Source: Bradyrhizobium ottawaense (GTDB taxonomy: Bacteria; Pseudomonadota; Alphaproteobacteria; Rhizobiales; Xanthobacteraceae). Taken from it: a DNA stretch of 64,000 bases. The stretch lies in contig NZ_LT629693.1 of the NCBI RefSeq assembly GCF_900099825.1, positions 4,351,001 through 4,415,000 on the forward strand, read 5' to 3'. Positions 1-11,823 of the stretch are shown here, piece by piece. Each line of letters opens with the position of its first letter. Positions within the stretch are counted from its first letter, which is position 1. The translations under genes and the position numbers were made by a program. Below the pieces are notes generated by a model. That model saw nothing but the letters and a program-made list of their open reading frames with translations. It did no database searches and had not been told where the DNA came from.

Positions 1-1903
1 GGCCGAGCTGGCCAGTGGCGGCCAGCACGTTGTCGGCGAGCGCGCGCGAGCGGTCGGCGGACTGGCTTGCGCCGGTCACGTTGACCGAGACCTCGCTGGT
101 GCCGGTGGCCGCCTGCTGGACGCTGCGCGCAATCTCCCGGGTCGCCGAATCCTGCTGCTCGACGGCGGCGGCGATCGTGGTGGCGATGCCGCTGATCTCG
201 CGGATGGTGTCGCTGATGCCGCCGATCGCGGTTACACACTCGCCGGTCGCGGACTGGATGGCGGCGACCTGCGCGGCGATTTCCTCGGTCGCCTTCGCGG
301 TCTGGCTGGCAAGCTCCTTGACCTCGGAGGCGACGACGGCAAAGCCCCTGCCGGCATCGCCGGCGCGTGCGGCCTCGATGGTGGCGTTGAGCGCCAACAG
401 GTTGGTCTGGCTCGCGATCGCGCCGATCAGGCGCAGTACGTCGCCGATCTTTTCGGCAGCGGTAGCGAGGCTGCCGACCATTTCGGTGGTCTTCCCGGCC
501 TTGACCACGGCGTTGTCGGCGACCTGGCTTGAATGGGTGACCTGGCGGCCGATCTCGGTGACGGAGGAGGCCAGTTCCTCGGTGGCGGCAGCAACCGTGC
601 TGACGCTGGCGGAGGCCTCTTCGGACGCCGCCGCCGCGGCGGCGGCCTGTTCCGACGTGCCGTTGACGCTGGCGGTGATTTCGCCGGCCACGCGCTGCAT
701 GTCCGACGTCGCTTTGGCGACGGTCGCGACGACGCTCTTGACGTCGGCCTCGAAGCGATCGGCCATCTGCCGCTGCAGGGTTCTCTTTTCGAGTTCGGTC
801 TGCTGCTTGGAGGCTTCCTGCGCCTCGCGCATGCCGCGCGCCTCGATCATGCTGCGGCGGAACACGTCGACCGCAGCCGCCATGGTGCCGAGTTCGTCGC
901 GGCGTTCGCTGCCGGGGATCGTGACGTCGATTTCACCGCTCGAGAGCCGGTTCATGACGGCGGTGATGGCGGCGAGCGGCCGTGACAGGCCGCGGCCGAG
1001 CAGGAACGCGAGCACGATGGCAACCGCCAGGATGGCAACGGTGCCGAGAATCAGGTTGCGTTGTGACGTCGCGGCCGCGGCGTCGTACTCGGTCGTATCC
1101 TTGATGATCTCGATGACGGCGACCGGGTGACCGGCATAATCCCTGATCTGCCCGAGAAAGACGGCGGCGGGATGACCGTCGAGCGTCGCATCGCGGCGCA
1201 ACGCTCCGCCATCCATCACGCCCTTGAGTTCGTCCTGGGTGGCAATCGCGGTCTCGCCAAAAGTCGAGGACAGCTTTTTGAACACTTTGCCGTCGAACGA
1301 ATGCACCGCAAGGTCGATGCCGAAGCGCCTTTTGGCGCGATCGACGAACTCCTTGCCGAAGGCTGCTCCGACATCGACGTTCGCCAGACTTTTGCCGTCG
1401 CGAATGATGGGAGTCATGCCGAAAATGCCGAGCGCTTCTCTCCCGGGCTCGACGCCGACGATCGGCTTGCCTGTCTTGATCGCCTCGACAACCGTGCTCC
1501 GGCGGCCGGATACATCGTCGCCGAAAATCTTGGGTTCGTGAACACGATAAAACGAAGTCGCGGGAGGCACCTGGAAGGTGATCAGCGGGATGCCTTGCGC
1601 CTTCAATGCCTTGTTGGCATCGCCGAGCAGTGCCGCCAGTTCGTCGCGATTACCCCTGATGATGGCTTCGCTGACCGGCGGCAGGGCTGCGACCACCGAA
1701 CTCACCGCCAGCGCGGCACGCCCCTCATAGTCGACGGCGGCTATCACACTGTCATATTGCAGCTTGAGTTGCTGATCGAGTGCGAGCCGCGTCAAGGCGC
1801 GCTGCTGCAGGATCGAAAAGGTTCCGAGGATTCCGCAGGCGAGGGCGACGGTCAGCGAAATGGCGAGGATCAGGCGGGCCGCGATCGATCGAATTTTGAA
1901 CAT
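1..1903 (-). CDS. Methyl-accepting chemotaxis protein, C-terminus cut by window edge
   Basis: Transmembrane chemoreceptor that would control the CheA kinase from the inner membrane. Reading the minus strand from the ATG at 1903 gives a first membrane helix (about residues 9-31), a periplasmic Cache-like sensor region of some 250 residues (about 32-280), a second membrane helix (about 283-303), a HAMP linker and the long coiled-coil signalling domain. The invariant hairpin tip motif [15 protein letters not shown] lies in the distal part. The frame stays open to base 2, so the extreme C-terminus is outside the window. The ligand cannot be read from the sequence. A second, differently built receptor is at 40201-41670. 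Confidence 0.93.
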   Translation of the reverse strand, partial: MFKIRSIAARLILAISLTVALACGILGTFSILQQRALTRLALDQQLKLQYDSVIAAVDYEGRAALAVSSVVAALPPVSEAIIRGNRDELAALLGDANKALKAQGIPLITFQVPPATSFYRVHEPKIFGDDVSGRRSTVVEAIKTGKPIVGVEPGREALGIFGMTPIIRDGKSLANVDVGAAFGKEFVDRAKRRFGIDLAVHSFDGKVFKKLSSTFGETAIATQDELKGVMDGGALRRDATLDGHPAAVFLGQIRDYAGHPVAVIEIIKDTTEYDAAAATSQRNLILGTVAILAVAIVLAFLLGRGLSRPLAAITAVMNRLSSGEIDVTIPGSERRDELGTMAAAVDVFRRSMIEARGMREAQEASKQQTELEKRTLQRQMADRFEADVKSVVATVAKATSDMQRVAGEITASVNGTSEQAAAAAAASEEASASVSTVAAATEELASSVTEIGRQVTHSSQVADNAVVKAGKTTEMVGSLATAAEKIGDVLRLIGAIASQTNLLALNATIEAARAGDAGRGFAVVASEVKELASQTAKATEEIAAQVAAIQSATGECVTAIGGISDTIREISGIATTIAAAVEQQDSATREIARSVQQAATGTSEVSVNVTGASQSADRSRALADNVLAATGQLG

Positions 1904-2014
1904 GAAAGGACGGAAGCTCCACGAGGCGGGATTCCGTCACGGTATTTCATAAACTGTTTAACAATCGGACTAGACCGTCGTTACGTAAAATTACGGGACA
2001 GGCCCGGCCGCCCC

Positions 2015-3187
2015 TCAGCGCGCCGTCGGCGGGGTGCCGAGGCTGGCGGAAAGGATCGCCTTGCCGGCATCCTCGTAATGGGTGTCGCGCGCCTGGATCT
2101 GCTGGGCGATGGCGTGCATGTCGCGAAAACGCCGCTCGAACTTGTTGGCGGCGAACACGGCGGTGGCGCCGGCCATATGATAGGCGGTGTCGACCACGGC
2201 CGCCGATTGATGAATGGTCCAGGTCGCGGCGATGCGAAGCGCGATACGGTGCTGTTCGGTGAGCGGGTCGCCGCGCGCCAGATCGCGCCAGACTTCGCCG
2301 GCGGTGGTGTAGAGATAGGCGCGCGCGGCGCGCAGGGTCGCCTCGGTCCGCCCGATCAGGCCCTGCACCGCATTGTTGTCGCGCATCGCCTTGAGGCCTT
2401 GCGGTGTCTTGCCGCGGGCGAGATCGGTGGCGGCGTCCAGCGTGGCGCGGGCGACGCCGAGCGAGGTCGCGCCAAAACCCATGCTGAACACCATGTTGGT
2501 GGTGAGCTTGTACAGCGGGCCGTTTTCCCGCAGCGCCGTGGGGTCGTCGCGCAGCGCGGCGAATTTTTCCGGGATGAACAGATTCTCGACCGAATAGGAA
2601 TCGGTGCCGGTTCCCCTGAGGCCGATGACGTCCCAGACGTCGTACATCGTGGCGCTGGCCATCGGGAACAGGATGGTGCGGATCTCTGGCGAACCGTCTT
2701 TCTTGCGCCGCTGAGTGCCGTCGGCTTCGACGACCCGGACATGGGCGCCCAACCAGCTCGCCTGCCGCGAGCCGGAGGCAAAATCCCAGCGCGCGCTGGC
2801 CCTGTAGCCGCCGGGAACCGCCTGCACTTCATGCGCGACCGCGCCCCAGGCGAGGATGCCGGGCGTGGTGTTGAAAATCTCGCTCGCGGCATCGGGATCG
2901 AGATAGGCCGCCGTCATGGCGCAGACGCTGCATTGGCCGAGGCACCATGCGGTCGAGGCGTCGGCCTTGGCGATTTCTTCCTGCATCTGCATGAAGGTTT
3001 CGAGCGGCGCCTCACTGCCGCCGAGGCTTTGCGGCAGCAGCGAGCGATAAAGTCCGTTCTCGACAAGGGCCGAGGTCACGGCCGGCGTCAGCCGCCGCGT
3101 TCGCTCGATCTCGTCGGCGTCGCCTGCGATCAATGGCTGCAGCGCTCGCGCGCATCCGACCAGATCGATGCCGGGCTGTCTGTTCAT
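2015..3187 (-). CDS. Acyl-CoA dehydrogenase-family flavoprotein (possibly flavin-dependent monooxygenase)
   Basis: 390 residues with the acyl-CoA dehydrogenase fold layout: N-terminal helical domain (about 1-120), central beta domain (about 125-215, with the conserved GLRGTGTDSYSV stretch typical of the group), and C-terminal helical bundle. The C-terminal part resembles the HpaB/DszC-like hydroxylase branch more than classical beta-oxidation dehydrogenases, so it may be a two-component flavin monooxygenase that uses reduced flavin. The substrate is unknown. It lies 95 bp downstream of an MFS transporter on the same strand, suggesting co-transcription and a shared uptake-and-oxidation job, which is inference. 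The start is the ATG at 3187. Confidence 0.8.
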   Translation of the reverse strand: MNRQPGIDLVGCARALQPLIAGDADEIERTRRLTPAVTSALVENGLYRSLLPQSLGGSEAPLETFMQMQEEIAKADASTAWCLGQCSVCAMTAAYLDPDAASEIFNTTPGILAWGAVAHEVQAVPGGYRASARWDFASGSRQASWLGAHVRVVEADGTQRRKKDGSPEIRTILFPMASATMYDVWDVIGLRGTGTDSYSVENLFIPEKFAALRDDPTALRENGPLYKLTTNMVFSMGFGATSLGVARATLDAATDLARGKTPQGLKAMRDNNAVQGLIGRTEATLRAARAYLYTTAGEVWRDLARGDPLTEQHRIALRIAATWTIHQSAAVVDTAYHMAGATAVFAANKFERRFRDMHAIAQQIQARDTHYEDAGKAILSASLGTPPTAR

Positions 3188-3282
3188 GCGCTTCCTCGCA
3201 GTCTTTTATTTTTGGCGCAGGCGTGATGGTGACCTATCCGCCGCGCGCGATCAAGCCGGGGAGGGCGTCTGTCCTATCAGCA

Positions 3283-4530
3283 TCACGCCATCGCGCGGCC
3301 GAGATCGAGCGAGGGCAGTGGCGGCCGCTTCGCCGAGGGAAAGCTCAGCGCCACCGCGACTGCGGCCATTCCGATGCCGAAGGAGCCGACATAGAGCCAG
3401 CCATAGCTCTGGAAGGTGTCGAACACCCATCCGCCGGCCAGCGGTCCGAGCGCCATGCCGAGGCTGGCAAACGCCGACACGGCGCCGAATACGGACCCCA
3501 TGATGCGGGCGCCGAAATATTCGCGCACCAGCACCGCATAGAGCGGCATCACGCCGCCATAGGCGATGCCGAACACCACCGACAGCGCATAGAACTCGCC
3601 GAGCTGGCCGACCGCGAGATAGGTCGCGACCGAAAGCGCCTGCAGGAACAGGCCGCCGACCAGCACCGGCTTGGCGCCGAGACGGTCGGCCATCGCGCCG
3701 AGCAGCAGGCGACCGCCGAGGCCGGAGAACCCGGCGAGGCTATAGACCGTGACCGCGGTCAACGGCGCGATGCCGCAGATCATGGCGTAGCTCACCATGT
3801 GGAAGATCGGCCCGGAATGCGCCGCGCAGCAGGCGAAATGGGCCAGCGCCAGCGTGATGAATTGCGGCGTCCGCAACGCCTGCGCCACGGTCCATTGCGT
3901 TTGCGGCGCGCCTGCCCCGCCTGCCGTGGCGGGTGCTGCGGCCGGCGGCGCCGGGCGCACCAGCAGGGCTGCCGGAATCAACAGCGCCCATGCCGCGATG
4001 CCGATCACCAGCATTGCCGTGCGCCAGTCATAGGCCGTGATCAGGTAGCTGGCGGAAGGCGCCACCGTCAGCGGCGCTACGCCCATGCCGGCGGACACCA
4101 GTGCGACCGCGAGGCTGCGGTGCTGCTCGATCCAGGCGCTCGCCACCGCGACCATCGGCGCGTAGAAGCTGCCGGCCGCGATCCCGATCAGCACGCCGAA
4201 CGAAAGCTGGAATTGCCAAAGTGTAGTGGCCTGGCTGGCCGCGACCAGGCCAGTGCCGAGCAGCAGGCTGCCGGCGAGCACGACGATGCGGGTGCCGAAC
4301 CGGTCGGACAGCGCGCCCCAGAAAAACGCCGCCAGCCCCATGCAGAGGAAATCGATCGTCGCCGCCGCTGAGACGCCGCTGCGCGACCAGCCCATCGCGT
4401 TCGATATCGGCTGCAGGAACACCGCCAGCGACAGCATCGCGCCAAAGCCGACGCAGGTCATCATGGCGCCGGCGCCGACCACGACCCAGCCGTAGTTGAA
4501 TTCCCGGTTGATTTCTTGGGATTTGCTCAT
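3283..4530 (-). CDS. MFS transporter, monocarboxylate/oxalate-formate antiporter-like
   Basis: 415-residue inner membrane transporter with 12 predicted helices. The cytoplasmic loop after helix 2 has the MFS signature (GALSDRFGTR), and a second copy (GAMADRLGAK) follows helix 8, showing the two six-helix halves. The N-terminal pattern YGWVVVGAGAM with GWSRSGVS is typical of the oxalate/formate antiporter and monocarboxylate porter branch. The substrate is probably a small organic anion, but the sequence does not settle this. It precedes the flavoenzyme gene at 2015-3187 on the same strand. The start is the ATG at 4530. Confidence 0.85.
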   Translation of the reverse strand: MSKSQEINREFNYGWVVVGAGAMMTCVGFGAMLSLAVFLQPISNAMGWSRSGVSAAATIDFLCMGLAAFFWGALSDRFGTRIVVLAGSLLLGTGLVAASQATTLWQFQLSFGVLIGIAAGSFYAPMVAVASAWIEQHRSLAVALVSAGMGVAPLTVAPSASYLITAYDWRTAMLVIGIAAWALLIPAALLVRPAPPAAAPATAGGAGAPQTQWTVAQALRTPQFITLALAHFACCAAHSGPIFHMVSYAMICGIAPLTAVTVYSLAGFSGLGGRLLLGAMADRLGAKPVLVGGLFLQALSVATYLAVGQLGEFYALSVVFGIAYGGVMPLYAVLVREYFGARIMGSVFGAVSAFASLGMALGPLAGGWVFDTFQSYGWLYVGSFGIGMAAVAVALSFPSAKRPPLPSLDLGRAMA

Positions 4531-4625
4531 GCGCTTCCCCCGCTGTTTTTGTGTTTTTAAACTGAGCGGGGCGATGGTGGCCTATTCACGGCCGTGGGGC
4601 AAGGCAGAGGGAGTGGCGGACAGCC

Positions 4626-6437
<1,812 letters not shown>

Positions 6438-6551
6438 GGGCGCGGGATAGCATTCACATCCCCGTGCGGCAACCATATTGCTGTATTTTAAGGGGCTTTC
6501 TTCGCGCCTGGCTGATTCCATAGCAACGAAAAACGCGCTACGCACGCAGGC

Positions 6552-8150
6552 ATGTCGACTGCATCCATTTTGCCCGCGAACGCCCGCGGCAGGCGCTTTC
6601 CCTCCCTCCGGCGGCTGGGGGCATGGCTGGCCTCGCGCGCCGGCGACCCCAAGGCCAGTCTTTGGCTGGTGATCGGCTTTGCCACGGTCCATGCCGTGCT
6701 GTGGACCCTGATTCTGGTCAACCTGAAGACCGGCCAGGACGTCCATATGGACGTCGCCGAAGCCTACGCCTGGGGCCAGAAGTTCCTGCTGGGCTATGGC
6801 AAGCATCCACCGCTGTCGGGCTGGGTCGCCGGCGTCTGGTTCATGATCTTTCCGGTCAAGGACTGGGCGACCTACGCACTGGCGATGACGACGCTGGGTT
6901 GCGGGCTCGTGATCTGCTGGCTGCTGGCGCTGCGCGTGGTCGATCGCCGCCGCGCCTTCCTGGTCGTGGTGATGCTCGCGCTTTATCCGATCTTCAATTT
7001 CAAGGGCTTCAAATACAATCCGGATATCCTGCAGCTCGTGACGCTGCCGCTGTTGATGCTGGCCTATCTGGACGCGTTTGAAAAACGCAGCGTGAAATCC
7101 GGTATCTGGCTCGGGCTTGCCGGCGCGCTGGCGCTGATGACCAAATACTGGGTGCTGACCATGATCGGCGCCATCGGCCTTGCGGCATTGATCCATCCCG
7201 CTCGGCTGCAGTTCCTGCGTTCGCCGGCGCCGTGGGTCGCGATCGCGACGCTTGCGGTGGCGATGTTCCCGCACTTCCTGTGGCTGAAGCAGGTGAATTT
7301 CATCGCGCTGACCTATGCCGGCGACAGCTACACCATCACCGACCGCGCCCAGATCCACGATCTCGCGCTCGGCTATATCGGCCATAACCTTGCGCTGGTG
7401 GCGGTGCCGGCGGTGCTGGCGGCGATGGCGCTGGCGTGGCCGCCACGGCGCTGGAGGCTTTTTCCGTTCTGGTCGCGCGGCCCAAATTCCGGTGTCAACG
7501 TTTCGCAGGCGCTCAACGTCTGGATCGTCCAGGCCATCGTCGCAATCGGGCCGCCGCTCGGCGCGGTGATATTCCATATCTACATCAAGACCGACTGGGG
7601 CATCCCGCTGTTCTTCCTGGTGCCGCTGGCGCTGGTCGCGATACCTGCGGTGCGGGTGCGGCAGATCGCGCTGTCGAACCTCGCGGCGACCTGGCTGGTG
7701 ATTTCGCTGGTCGTGCTCGTGGCCTCGCCAAAGATCGTCGCCTATGAACTGGATCAGAAGCGCAATGAAGGCGCGACATATCGCGCGCGTTCCGAACTGG
7801 CGCGCGAACTGACCGACGTGTGGCAAACCCGGTTTCATTCGCGCTGGCCGGTGGTCGCGGCCTATACCGATACCGGCGAGCCCATCACCTTCTACAGCCC
7901 CGATCATCCGGCGCCGCTGACGCCGGACGAGCCGTGGTCGTCCGGCCTGACTTCGCTCGAGGAAGCCAAGCGTTCCGGCTTCATCGGCGTTTGCGAAACC
8001 GGCGACTGGAAGCTGGAAAAATGTGAGGCCTGGATGAAGCTCCATGCCGCCAATGGCGAGCGCATGGGGGTCACCACCCGCCGGTTTACGCTCGGTATCG
8101 CCAGTGCGGCGACGGCGTGGAACGTCGTCGTTGTTCCGCCGGCCAAATAG
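6552..8150 (+). CDS. GT39-type (ArnT/PMT-like) membrane glycosyltransferase
   Basis: 532-residue polytopic membrane protein of the dolichyl-phosphate-mannose mannosyltransferase superfamily. After a short basic N-terminus come about ten hydrophobic helices. The first loop carries the acidic motif [13 protein letters not shown], in the place of the catalytic Asp loop of GT-C enzymes, followed by [11 protein letters not shown], which is characteristic of bacterial ArnT-like proteins. The last 150 residues form a soluble domain. It probably moves a sugar from a polyprenyl-phosphate carrier to an envelope glycan or lipid at the periplasmic face; acceptor and sugar are unknown. The start is the ATG at 6552. 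Confidence 0.85.
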   Translation: MSTASILPANARGRRFPSLRRLGAWLASRAGDPKASLWLVIGFATVHAVLWTLILVNLKTGQDVHMDVAEAYAWGQKFLLGYGKHPPLSGWVAGVWFMIFPVKDWATYALAMTTLGCGLVICWLLALRVVDRRRAFLVVVMLALYPIFNFKGFKYNPDILQLVTLPLLMLAYLDAFEKRSVKSGIWLGLAGALALMTKYWVLTMIGAIGLAALIHPARLQFLRSPAPWVAIATLAVAMFPHFLWLKQVNFIALTYAGDSYTITDRAQIHDLALGYIGHNLALVAVPAVLAAMALAWPPRRWRLFPFWSRGPNSGVNVSQALNVWIVQAIVAIGPPLGAVIFHIYIKTDWGIPLFFLVPLALVAIPAVRVRQIALSNLAATWLVISLVVLVASPKIVAYELDQKRNEGATYRARSELARELTDVWQTRFHSRWPVVAAYTDTGEPITFYSPDHPAPLTPDEPWSSGLTSLEEAKRSGFIGVCETGDWKLEKCEAWMKLHAANGERMGVTTRRFTLGIASAATAWNVVVVPPAK

Positions 8151-8199
8151 CGGTCATCGGGAATTTTCAATACAGGCAAGATGTCGCCGGCGCTGGCCG

Positions 8200-8400
8200 C
8201 GCGCGAAAGCCGCGGGCACCACCGTCGACGACCTCACCTCGCGGATGTTCACCGAGCGCCGGCCGGCCTCGCTGTTGCAGCGTTGTGCCACACCGGAAGA
8301 GGTCGTCAATCTGATCTGTTACGTCTGCTCGAAAGCCTCCAGCGCCACCAACGGCGCCGCGCGCCGCGCCTACGGCGGCATCGTCACCAATCCGTTTTGA
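8200..8400 (+). pseudogene. C-terminal remnant of a short-chain dehydrogenase/reductase
   Basis: The plus-strand frame ending at the TGA at 8398-8400 encodes about 66 residues that read as the tail of an SDR oxidoreductase: a segment rich in TVDDLTSRMFTERRP, then LLQRCATPEEVVNLICYV and a close SSATNGAARRAYGGIVTNPF, matching the substrate-loop and C-terminal strand pattern (ATPEEV...Y..S..ASATNGAA.R.DGG). The Rossmann nucleotide-binding part and the YxxxK site are absent. The sequence before about 8200 is unrelated and lies only 50 bp beyond the glycosyltransferase stop. It looks like a decayed gene, left between lepA/GT39 and the PTS operon. Confidence 0.7.
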
Positions 8401-8410
8401 AAGTGTCAGA

Positions 8411-8500
8411 CCTCATCCTGAGGAGCCGCGCAGCGGCGTCTCGAAGGATGAATGGGGCCTCATGGTTCGAGACGGCGCAAAGCGCCTCCTCACCATGAGG
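8411..8500. repeat. Intergenic palindrome, family F (CCTCATCCTGAGGAGC type)
   Basis: Imperfect inverted repeat: the arm at 8411-8450 (starting CCTCATCCTGAGGAGC) is the approximate reverse complement of 8461-8500 (ending CTCACCATGAGG). It fills the gap between the SDR remnant and the HPr gene, which converge. There is no T-run, so it is not a classical terminator. Confidence 0.8.
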
Positions 8501-8505
8501 GTTTC

Positions 8506-8832
8506 TCACGTACCTTCTTCGTTGAACTTGTCGGCGATCAGCGCGGTGAGCGCATCGACCGCGGCCTGGGCTTCGGGGCCGATGGCGGCGACCGTCACCG
8601 TGGTGCCGGGGCCCGCCGCCAGCATCATCAATCCCATGATCGAGGTGCCGCCGACGGTCTCGTTGCCGCGCGTCACGAACACCTCGGCATTGAAGCGTTC
8701 GACCATCTGAACGAATTTGGCCGAAGCGCGGGCGTGCAGGCCGCGTTTGTTGATGATCAGAAGTTCGCGCGAGACGGCGCCTTCAGGCACGCTCAGCCCG
8801 ATTTCCTTTTCGGGCTCGACCTCGTCGCTCAT
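8506..8832 (-). CDS. ptsH: Phosphocarrier protein HPr of the regulatory PTS
   Basis: 108 residues, longer than the usual 85-90 because of a 20-residue acidic N-terminal extension. The active-site motif GLHARASAKF places the phosphorylatable histidine at residue 33. The regulatory serine is Ser64 in GGTSIMGL, the site for HPr kinase. It starts in a 4-bp ATGA overlap with the EIIA gene stop, so the two are translationally coupled. No EIIB or EIIC permease is present, so this should be the regulatory PTS branch known in alphaproteobacteria rather than a sugar-uptake system. Confidence 0.95.
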   Translation of the reverse strand: MSDEVEPEKEIGLSVPEGAVSRELLIINKRGLHARASAKFVQMVERFNAEVFVTRGNETVGGTSIMGLMMLAAGPGTTVTVAAIGPEAQAAVDALTALIADKFNEEGT

Positions 8833-9230
8833 TTGCCGGCGAGCACGCGGCTGGCGATGGTGACGTATTTGCGGCCGGCTTCCTGGGCCATGGCGATCGC
8901 GTCGGGAAGCGAACGCTCCTCGCGCACCTTGGCGAGCTTGACCAGCATGGGAAGATTGATGCCTGCGAGCACTTCCACCTTCGGGCGGCTCATGCAGGAA
9001 ATCGCGAGGTTGGAGGGCGTGCCCCCGAACATGTCGGTGAGGATAGCTACGCCGTCACCACTGTCGACGCGGTTCACCGCCTCGATGATGTCACTTCGAC
9101 ACAAATCGGAGTCGTCCTCGGCTCCAATCGTGATGGCTTCAATTTGTTTTTGTGGACCCATGACATGTTCGAGCGCCGCCCTGAACTCGTCGGCAAGGCG
9201 CCCATGGGTCACAAGCACTAGACCAATCAT
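8829..9230 (-). CDS. PTS EIIA component, mannose (ManX) family
   Basis: 133 residues of the EIIA-Man fold, starting MIGLVLVTHG with the phosphorylated histidine at residue 9. The start was set to the ATG at 9230 because a GAGGAG ribosome binding site lies just upstream and the longer frame adds 19 residues not typical of the family. It receives phosphate from HPr. In rhizobia this soluble EIIA is encoded between hprK and HPr, without membrane EII subunits, and is considered regulatory. Its stop overlaps the HPr start by 4 bp; 132 bp separate it from hprK. Confidence 0.93.
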   Translation of the reverse strand: MIGLVLVTHGRLADEFRAALEHVMGPQKQIEAITIGAEDDSDLCRSDIIEAVNRVDSGDGVAILTDMFGGTPSNLAISCMSRPKVEVLAGINLPMLVKLAKVREERSLPDAIAMAQEAGRKYVTIASRVLAGK

Positions 9231-9362
9231 CGGAAACTCCTCGTGGGCGCTTTTTGGTGCACCGCACGAACGCGCCACTTTGACCATCCAGAGGCCCCGC
9301 GCAAGAGGGCATCTTGGCTATTCTCCCGGATCTGGCGGTAGTGATGGGAGCCTGCGCCGATC

Positions 9363-9884
9363 TTATTCGGTCGCGATAGTGGGACTTATATGGTTACCAA
9401 ACCCCTTCAGACAATCGGGCGAATGGTTACCAGAAGATGAACTCTCAGTTGTCGTCAGTGCGGCGACAACCAGCGGGAGGGGTAAGTAGCCCACTGGAAC
9501 CGGGATTCGCGGTATCAAAACACCATTAAGGCGTGTTGAGAGCGTTTCTGGCGGCGGCAGCCGTTCGGCGTCCGCGGCGGCCAGATCCACCACGAGGCCG
9601 ACAACAGCCTCGCCGGCGAACTCGCAACGCCGGATTCCGAGCCCCCGGATCTCGATCAGACCGGCCAGTTCCGGTGCAGGGCGAACCCACAATTGTTCCG
9701 CGACTGTGTCGAGATGGACACGGTCGTCACCGACCAAAACCGCCGCCGGGAGCTGTCCCGCACGCCCGGCCAGGATCAGGTCGAACGCCAGCCGCGACTT
9801 GCCGGCGCCCGAGGGCCCCCGGATCAGCACGGCATGCCGGCCGACAAGCACCGCGGAGGCGTGGACGGTAGGCTCCGGCGTCAT
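9363..9884 (-). CDS. hprK: HPr kinase/phosphorylase, short alphaproteobacterial form
   Basis: 173 residues: only the C-terminal catalytic domain of the roughly 310-residue Gram-positive enzyme. Walker A motif GPSGAGKS is at residues 23-30, the catalytic acidic pair follows in VGDDRVHL (Asp53-Asp54), and the family signature IEIRGLGI is near residue 78. It phosphorylates and dephosphorylates the regulatory serine of HPr. The ATG overlaps the ChvG stop by 4 bp, so kinase and sensor are coupled in one transcript. The tail beyond about residue 150 (SSSSGNHSPDCLKGFG) is low complexity and may be dispensable. Confidence 0.95.
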   Translation of the reverse strand: MTPEPTVHASAVLVGRHAVLIRGPSGAGKSRLAFDLILAGRAGQLPAAVLVGDDRVHLDTVAEQLWVRPAPELAGLIEIRGLGIRRCEFAGEAVVGLVVDLAAADAERLPPPETLSTRLNGVLIPRIPVPVGYLPLPLVVAALTTTESSSSGNHSPDCLKGFGNHISPTIATE

Positions 9885-11698
9885 GGTGCCGGCAGCCGGA
9901 CCACGAAGCGCGCGCCGGCGACCGTCGGCTGACCGTCGGCATCGGCCGGGCCAGGGCGATTCTCGGCCCAGATCCGCCCGCTATGCGCTTCGATGATCTG
10001 CTTGGAAATCGACAGGCCCAGTCCGGAGTTCTGGCCAAAGCCCTGATGCGGCCGGTCGGTGTAGAAGCGCTCGAAGATGCGCTCCAGCGCATCCTCGCCG
10101 ATGCCCGGTCCGTCATCGTCGATCAGGATCTCGATTTCCGACCGTACGCGGCGGCAAACGATGCGCACCTTGCCGCCGGCGGCGGAGAAGGACTGCGCGT
10201 TGGACAGCAGGTTGGAAATCACCTGTCCGAGCCGCGAATCGTGGCCGGGCACCGAGAATGCATCGGTCGGGCCGCGGCCTTCGAAGCGAACCTCGACCCC
10301 GACGTCGTGTCCGAGCCGGGTTTCGTTGGCAACCGTCGTCAGCGTCGTCAGCAGGCGGCGCAGATCGACCGGCGCCATGTCCTGCCGCTGCAGTTCGGCG
10401 TCGAGACGGCTGGCGTCGGAAATATCCGAGATCAGGCGGTCGAGCCGTTTGACGTCGTGCTCGATCACCTCGAGCAGCCGCGCGCGGCTGGTTTCGTTGC
10501 GCGCCAAAGGCAGCGTCTCGACCGCCGACCGCAGCGAGGTCAGCGGGTTCTTCAGTTCGTGGGCGACATCGGCGGCGAACATCTCGATCGCCTCGATCCG
10601 GCTGTAGAGCGCGTTGGTCATGTCGCGCAGCGCGCCGGAGAGATGGCCGATCTCGTCGCGGCGGCGGGTGAAATCGGGAATCTCGACGCGGGTCTGGATG
10701 CGGCGGCGGACGCGCTCGGCGCCGTCGGCCAGCCGTCGCACCGGCCCCGCGATCGTGCTCGCCAGCAGCAATGACAGCACGATCATGACGGCGGAGGCGA
10801 CGCCGCCGACCTTCAGAATCGCGAGCCGCTCGGCGGTCACCATCTGGTCGATGTCGTCACCCTGCGTCGACAGCATCAGCGCGCCATGGACGGCGCGGAA
10901 CCGCTGCACCGGCACCGCGACCGAGACGATCACCTCGCCGCGGTCGTTGACGCGCACCATGCTGGTCTTGATGCCGTCAAGCGCCTGCACGACTTCCTGA
11001 TAGCCCTTGCCGTTCTCGGGCCCGAGTTCGCGGTACAGCGGCAGGTCGCCGCGATTGAGCCAGGTGCGGATCGCGATCATGGCGCGCTCGACGAAGCCCG
11101 GCTTCTCCAGCGTTGGCGGCGGCAATTCGAAACGCAGCACGTCGCCGCGGCCATAAAGGTTGCGGCTGTCGAGAATCATGCCGCCGTCGCCGCCATAGAT
11201 GCGGGCGCGGGTCTTGGTCGGCGAAATCAGCCGCCGCAGCACCGGCGCGACCCGCTCCGGATTGATCGGAAAATCGAGCCCGGAATATTCGTCCGGCACG
11301 CCGTAGCTTTCGCCGGGCTTGAGGTCGAGCAGCCGGTCCGGATCGATGGTGATGGTATTGGTTTCGACGGTGGCGGATGCAGCTATAGCGCCGGCAATGA
11401 TCTCGGCCTGCACCAAGAGGCTCTGCGCGCGGGCGTCGATCAGGCCGGCGCGAAACTGCGAAAGATAGAGGATGCTCGCCACCAGCGCGACGAGGCCCGC
11501 CAGATTCAGCGAGACGATGCGCCGGGTGAGGCTCGAGAATGACAGGGCGAAGAAGAACTGCCCGGCCCGTCGCAGCCAATCCAGCGGCCGCCGCCAGCCC
11601 TTCGCGGACGGGTTGCCGTCGACAACACCATCCCGATCGAGGGACGACGACGCATCCTCGTGGTTCAGGCCTGGATCAGGCTGCGTTCGATCTAGCAA
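9881..11698 (-). CDS. chvG: Sensor histidine kinase ChvG (ExoS-type envelope/acid sensor)
   Basis: 605 residues. A cytoplasmic N-terminus is followed by a membrane helix (about 60-83), a periplasmic sensor region of about 210 residues, a second membrane helix (about 300-322), HAMP, the dimerisation domain with the phospho-acceptor motif FAADVAHELKNPLTSLR, and an ATPase domain with N (NLLSNA), G1 (DDGPGIG) and G2 (GLGLSISK) boxes. In rhizobia and Agrobacterium ChvG responds to acid and envelope signals and phosphorylates ChvI. The gene order with chvI upstream and hprK overlapping downstream supports the assignment. Confidence 0.95.
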   Translation of the reverse strand: MLDRTQPDPGLNHEDASSSLDRDGVVDGNPSAKGWRRPLDWLRRAGQFFFALSFSSLTRRIVSLNLAGLVALVASILYLSQFRAGLIDARAQSLLVQAEIIAGAIAASATVETNTITIDPDRLLDLKPGESYGVPDEYSGLDFPINPERVAPVLRRLISPTKTRARIYGGDGGMILDSRNLYGRGDVLRFELPPPTLEKPGFVERAMIAIRTWLNRGDLPLYRELGPENGKGYQEVVQALDGIKTSMVRVNDRGEVIVSVAVPVQRFRAVHGALMLSTQGDDIDQMVTAERLAILKVGGVASAVMIVLSLLLASTIAGPVRRLADGAERVRRRIQTRVEIPDFTRRRDEIGHLSGALRDMTNALYSRIEAIEMFAADVAHELKNPLTSLRSAVETLPLARNETSRARLLEVIEHDVKRLDRLISDISDASRLDAELQRQDMAPVDLRRLLTTLTTVANETRLGHDVGVEVRFEGRGPTDAFSVPGHDSRLGQVISNLLSNAQSFSAAGGKVRIVCRRVRSEIEILIDDDGPGIGEDALERIFERFYTDRPHQGFGQNSGLGLSISKQIIEAHSGRIWAENRPGPADADGQPTVAGARFVVRLPAP

Positions 11699-11823
11699 TG
11701 GCCAAAACTGCCGGTTGTCTCGACTTACCGTCCCGCGATGCGCGCCGCGCGCATATCCTGCCCGGGCATCCTATCCGAGCCGCGTGGGCGGCGTCAGTTA
11801 ACAAACCCCGCCAAAAATGCGGA

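Noticed and set aside
1127..3226. 699-codon plus-strand frame across two minus-strand genes
   Set aside because: It spans the chemoreceptor, an intergenic gap and the flavoenzyme gene on the other strand and has shadow composition with no motif.
6438..8045. N-terminal extension of lepA to 1139 codons
   Set aside because: The extension lies opposite the glycosyltransferase gene and is unrelated to LepA; the ATG at 6437 gives the normal protein.
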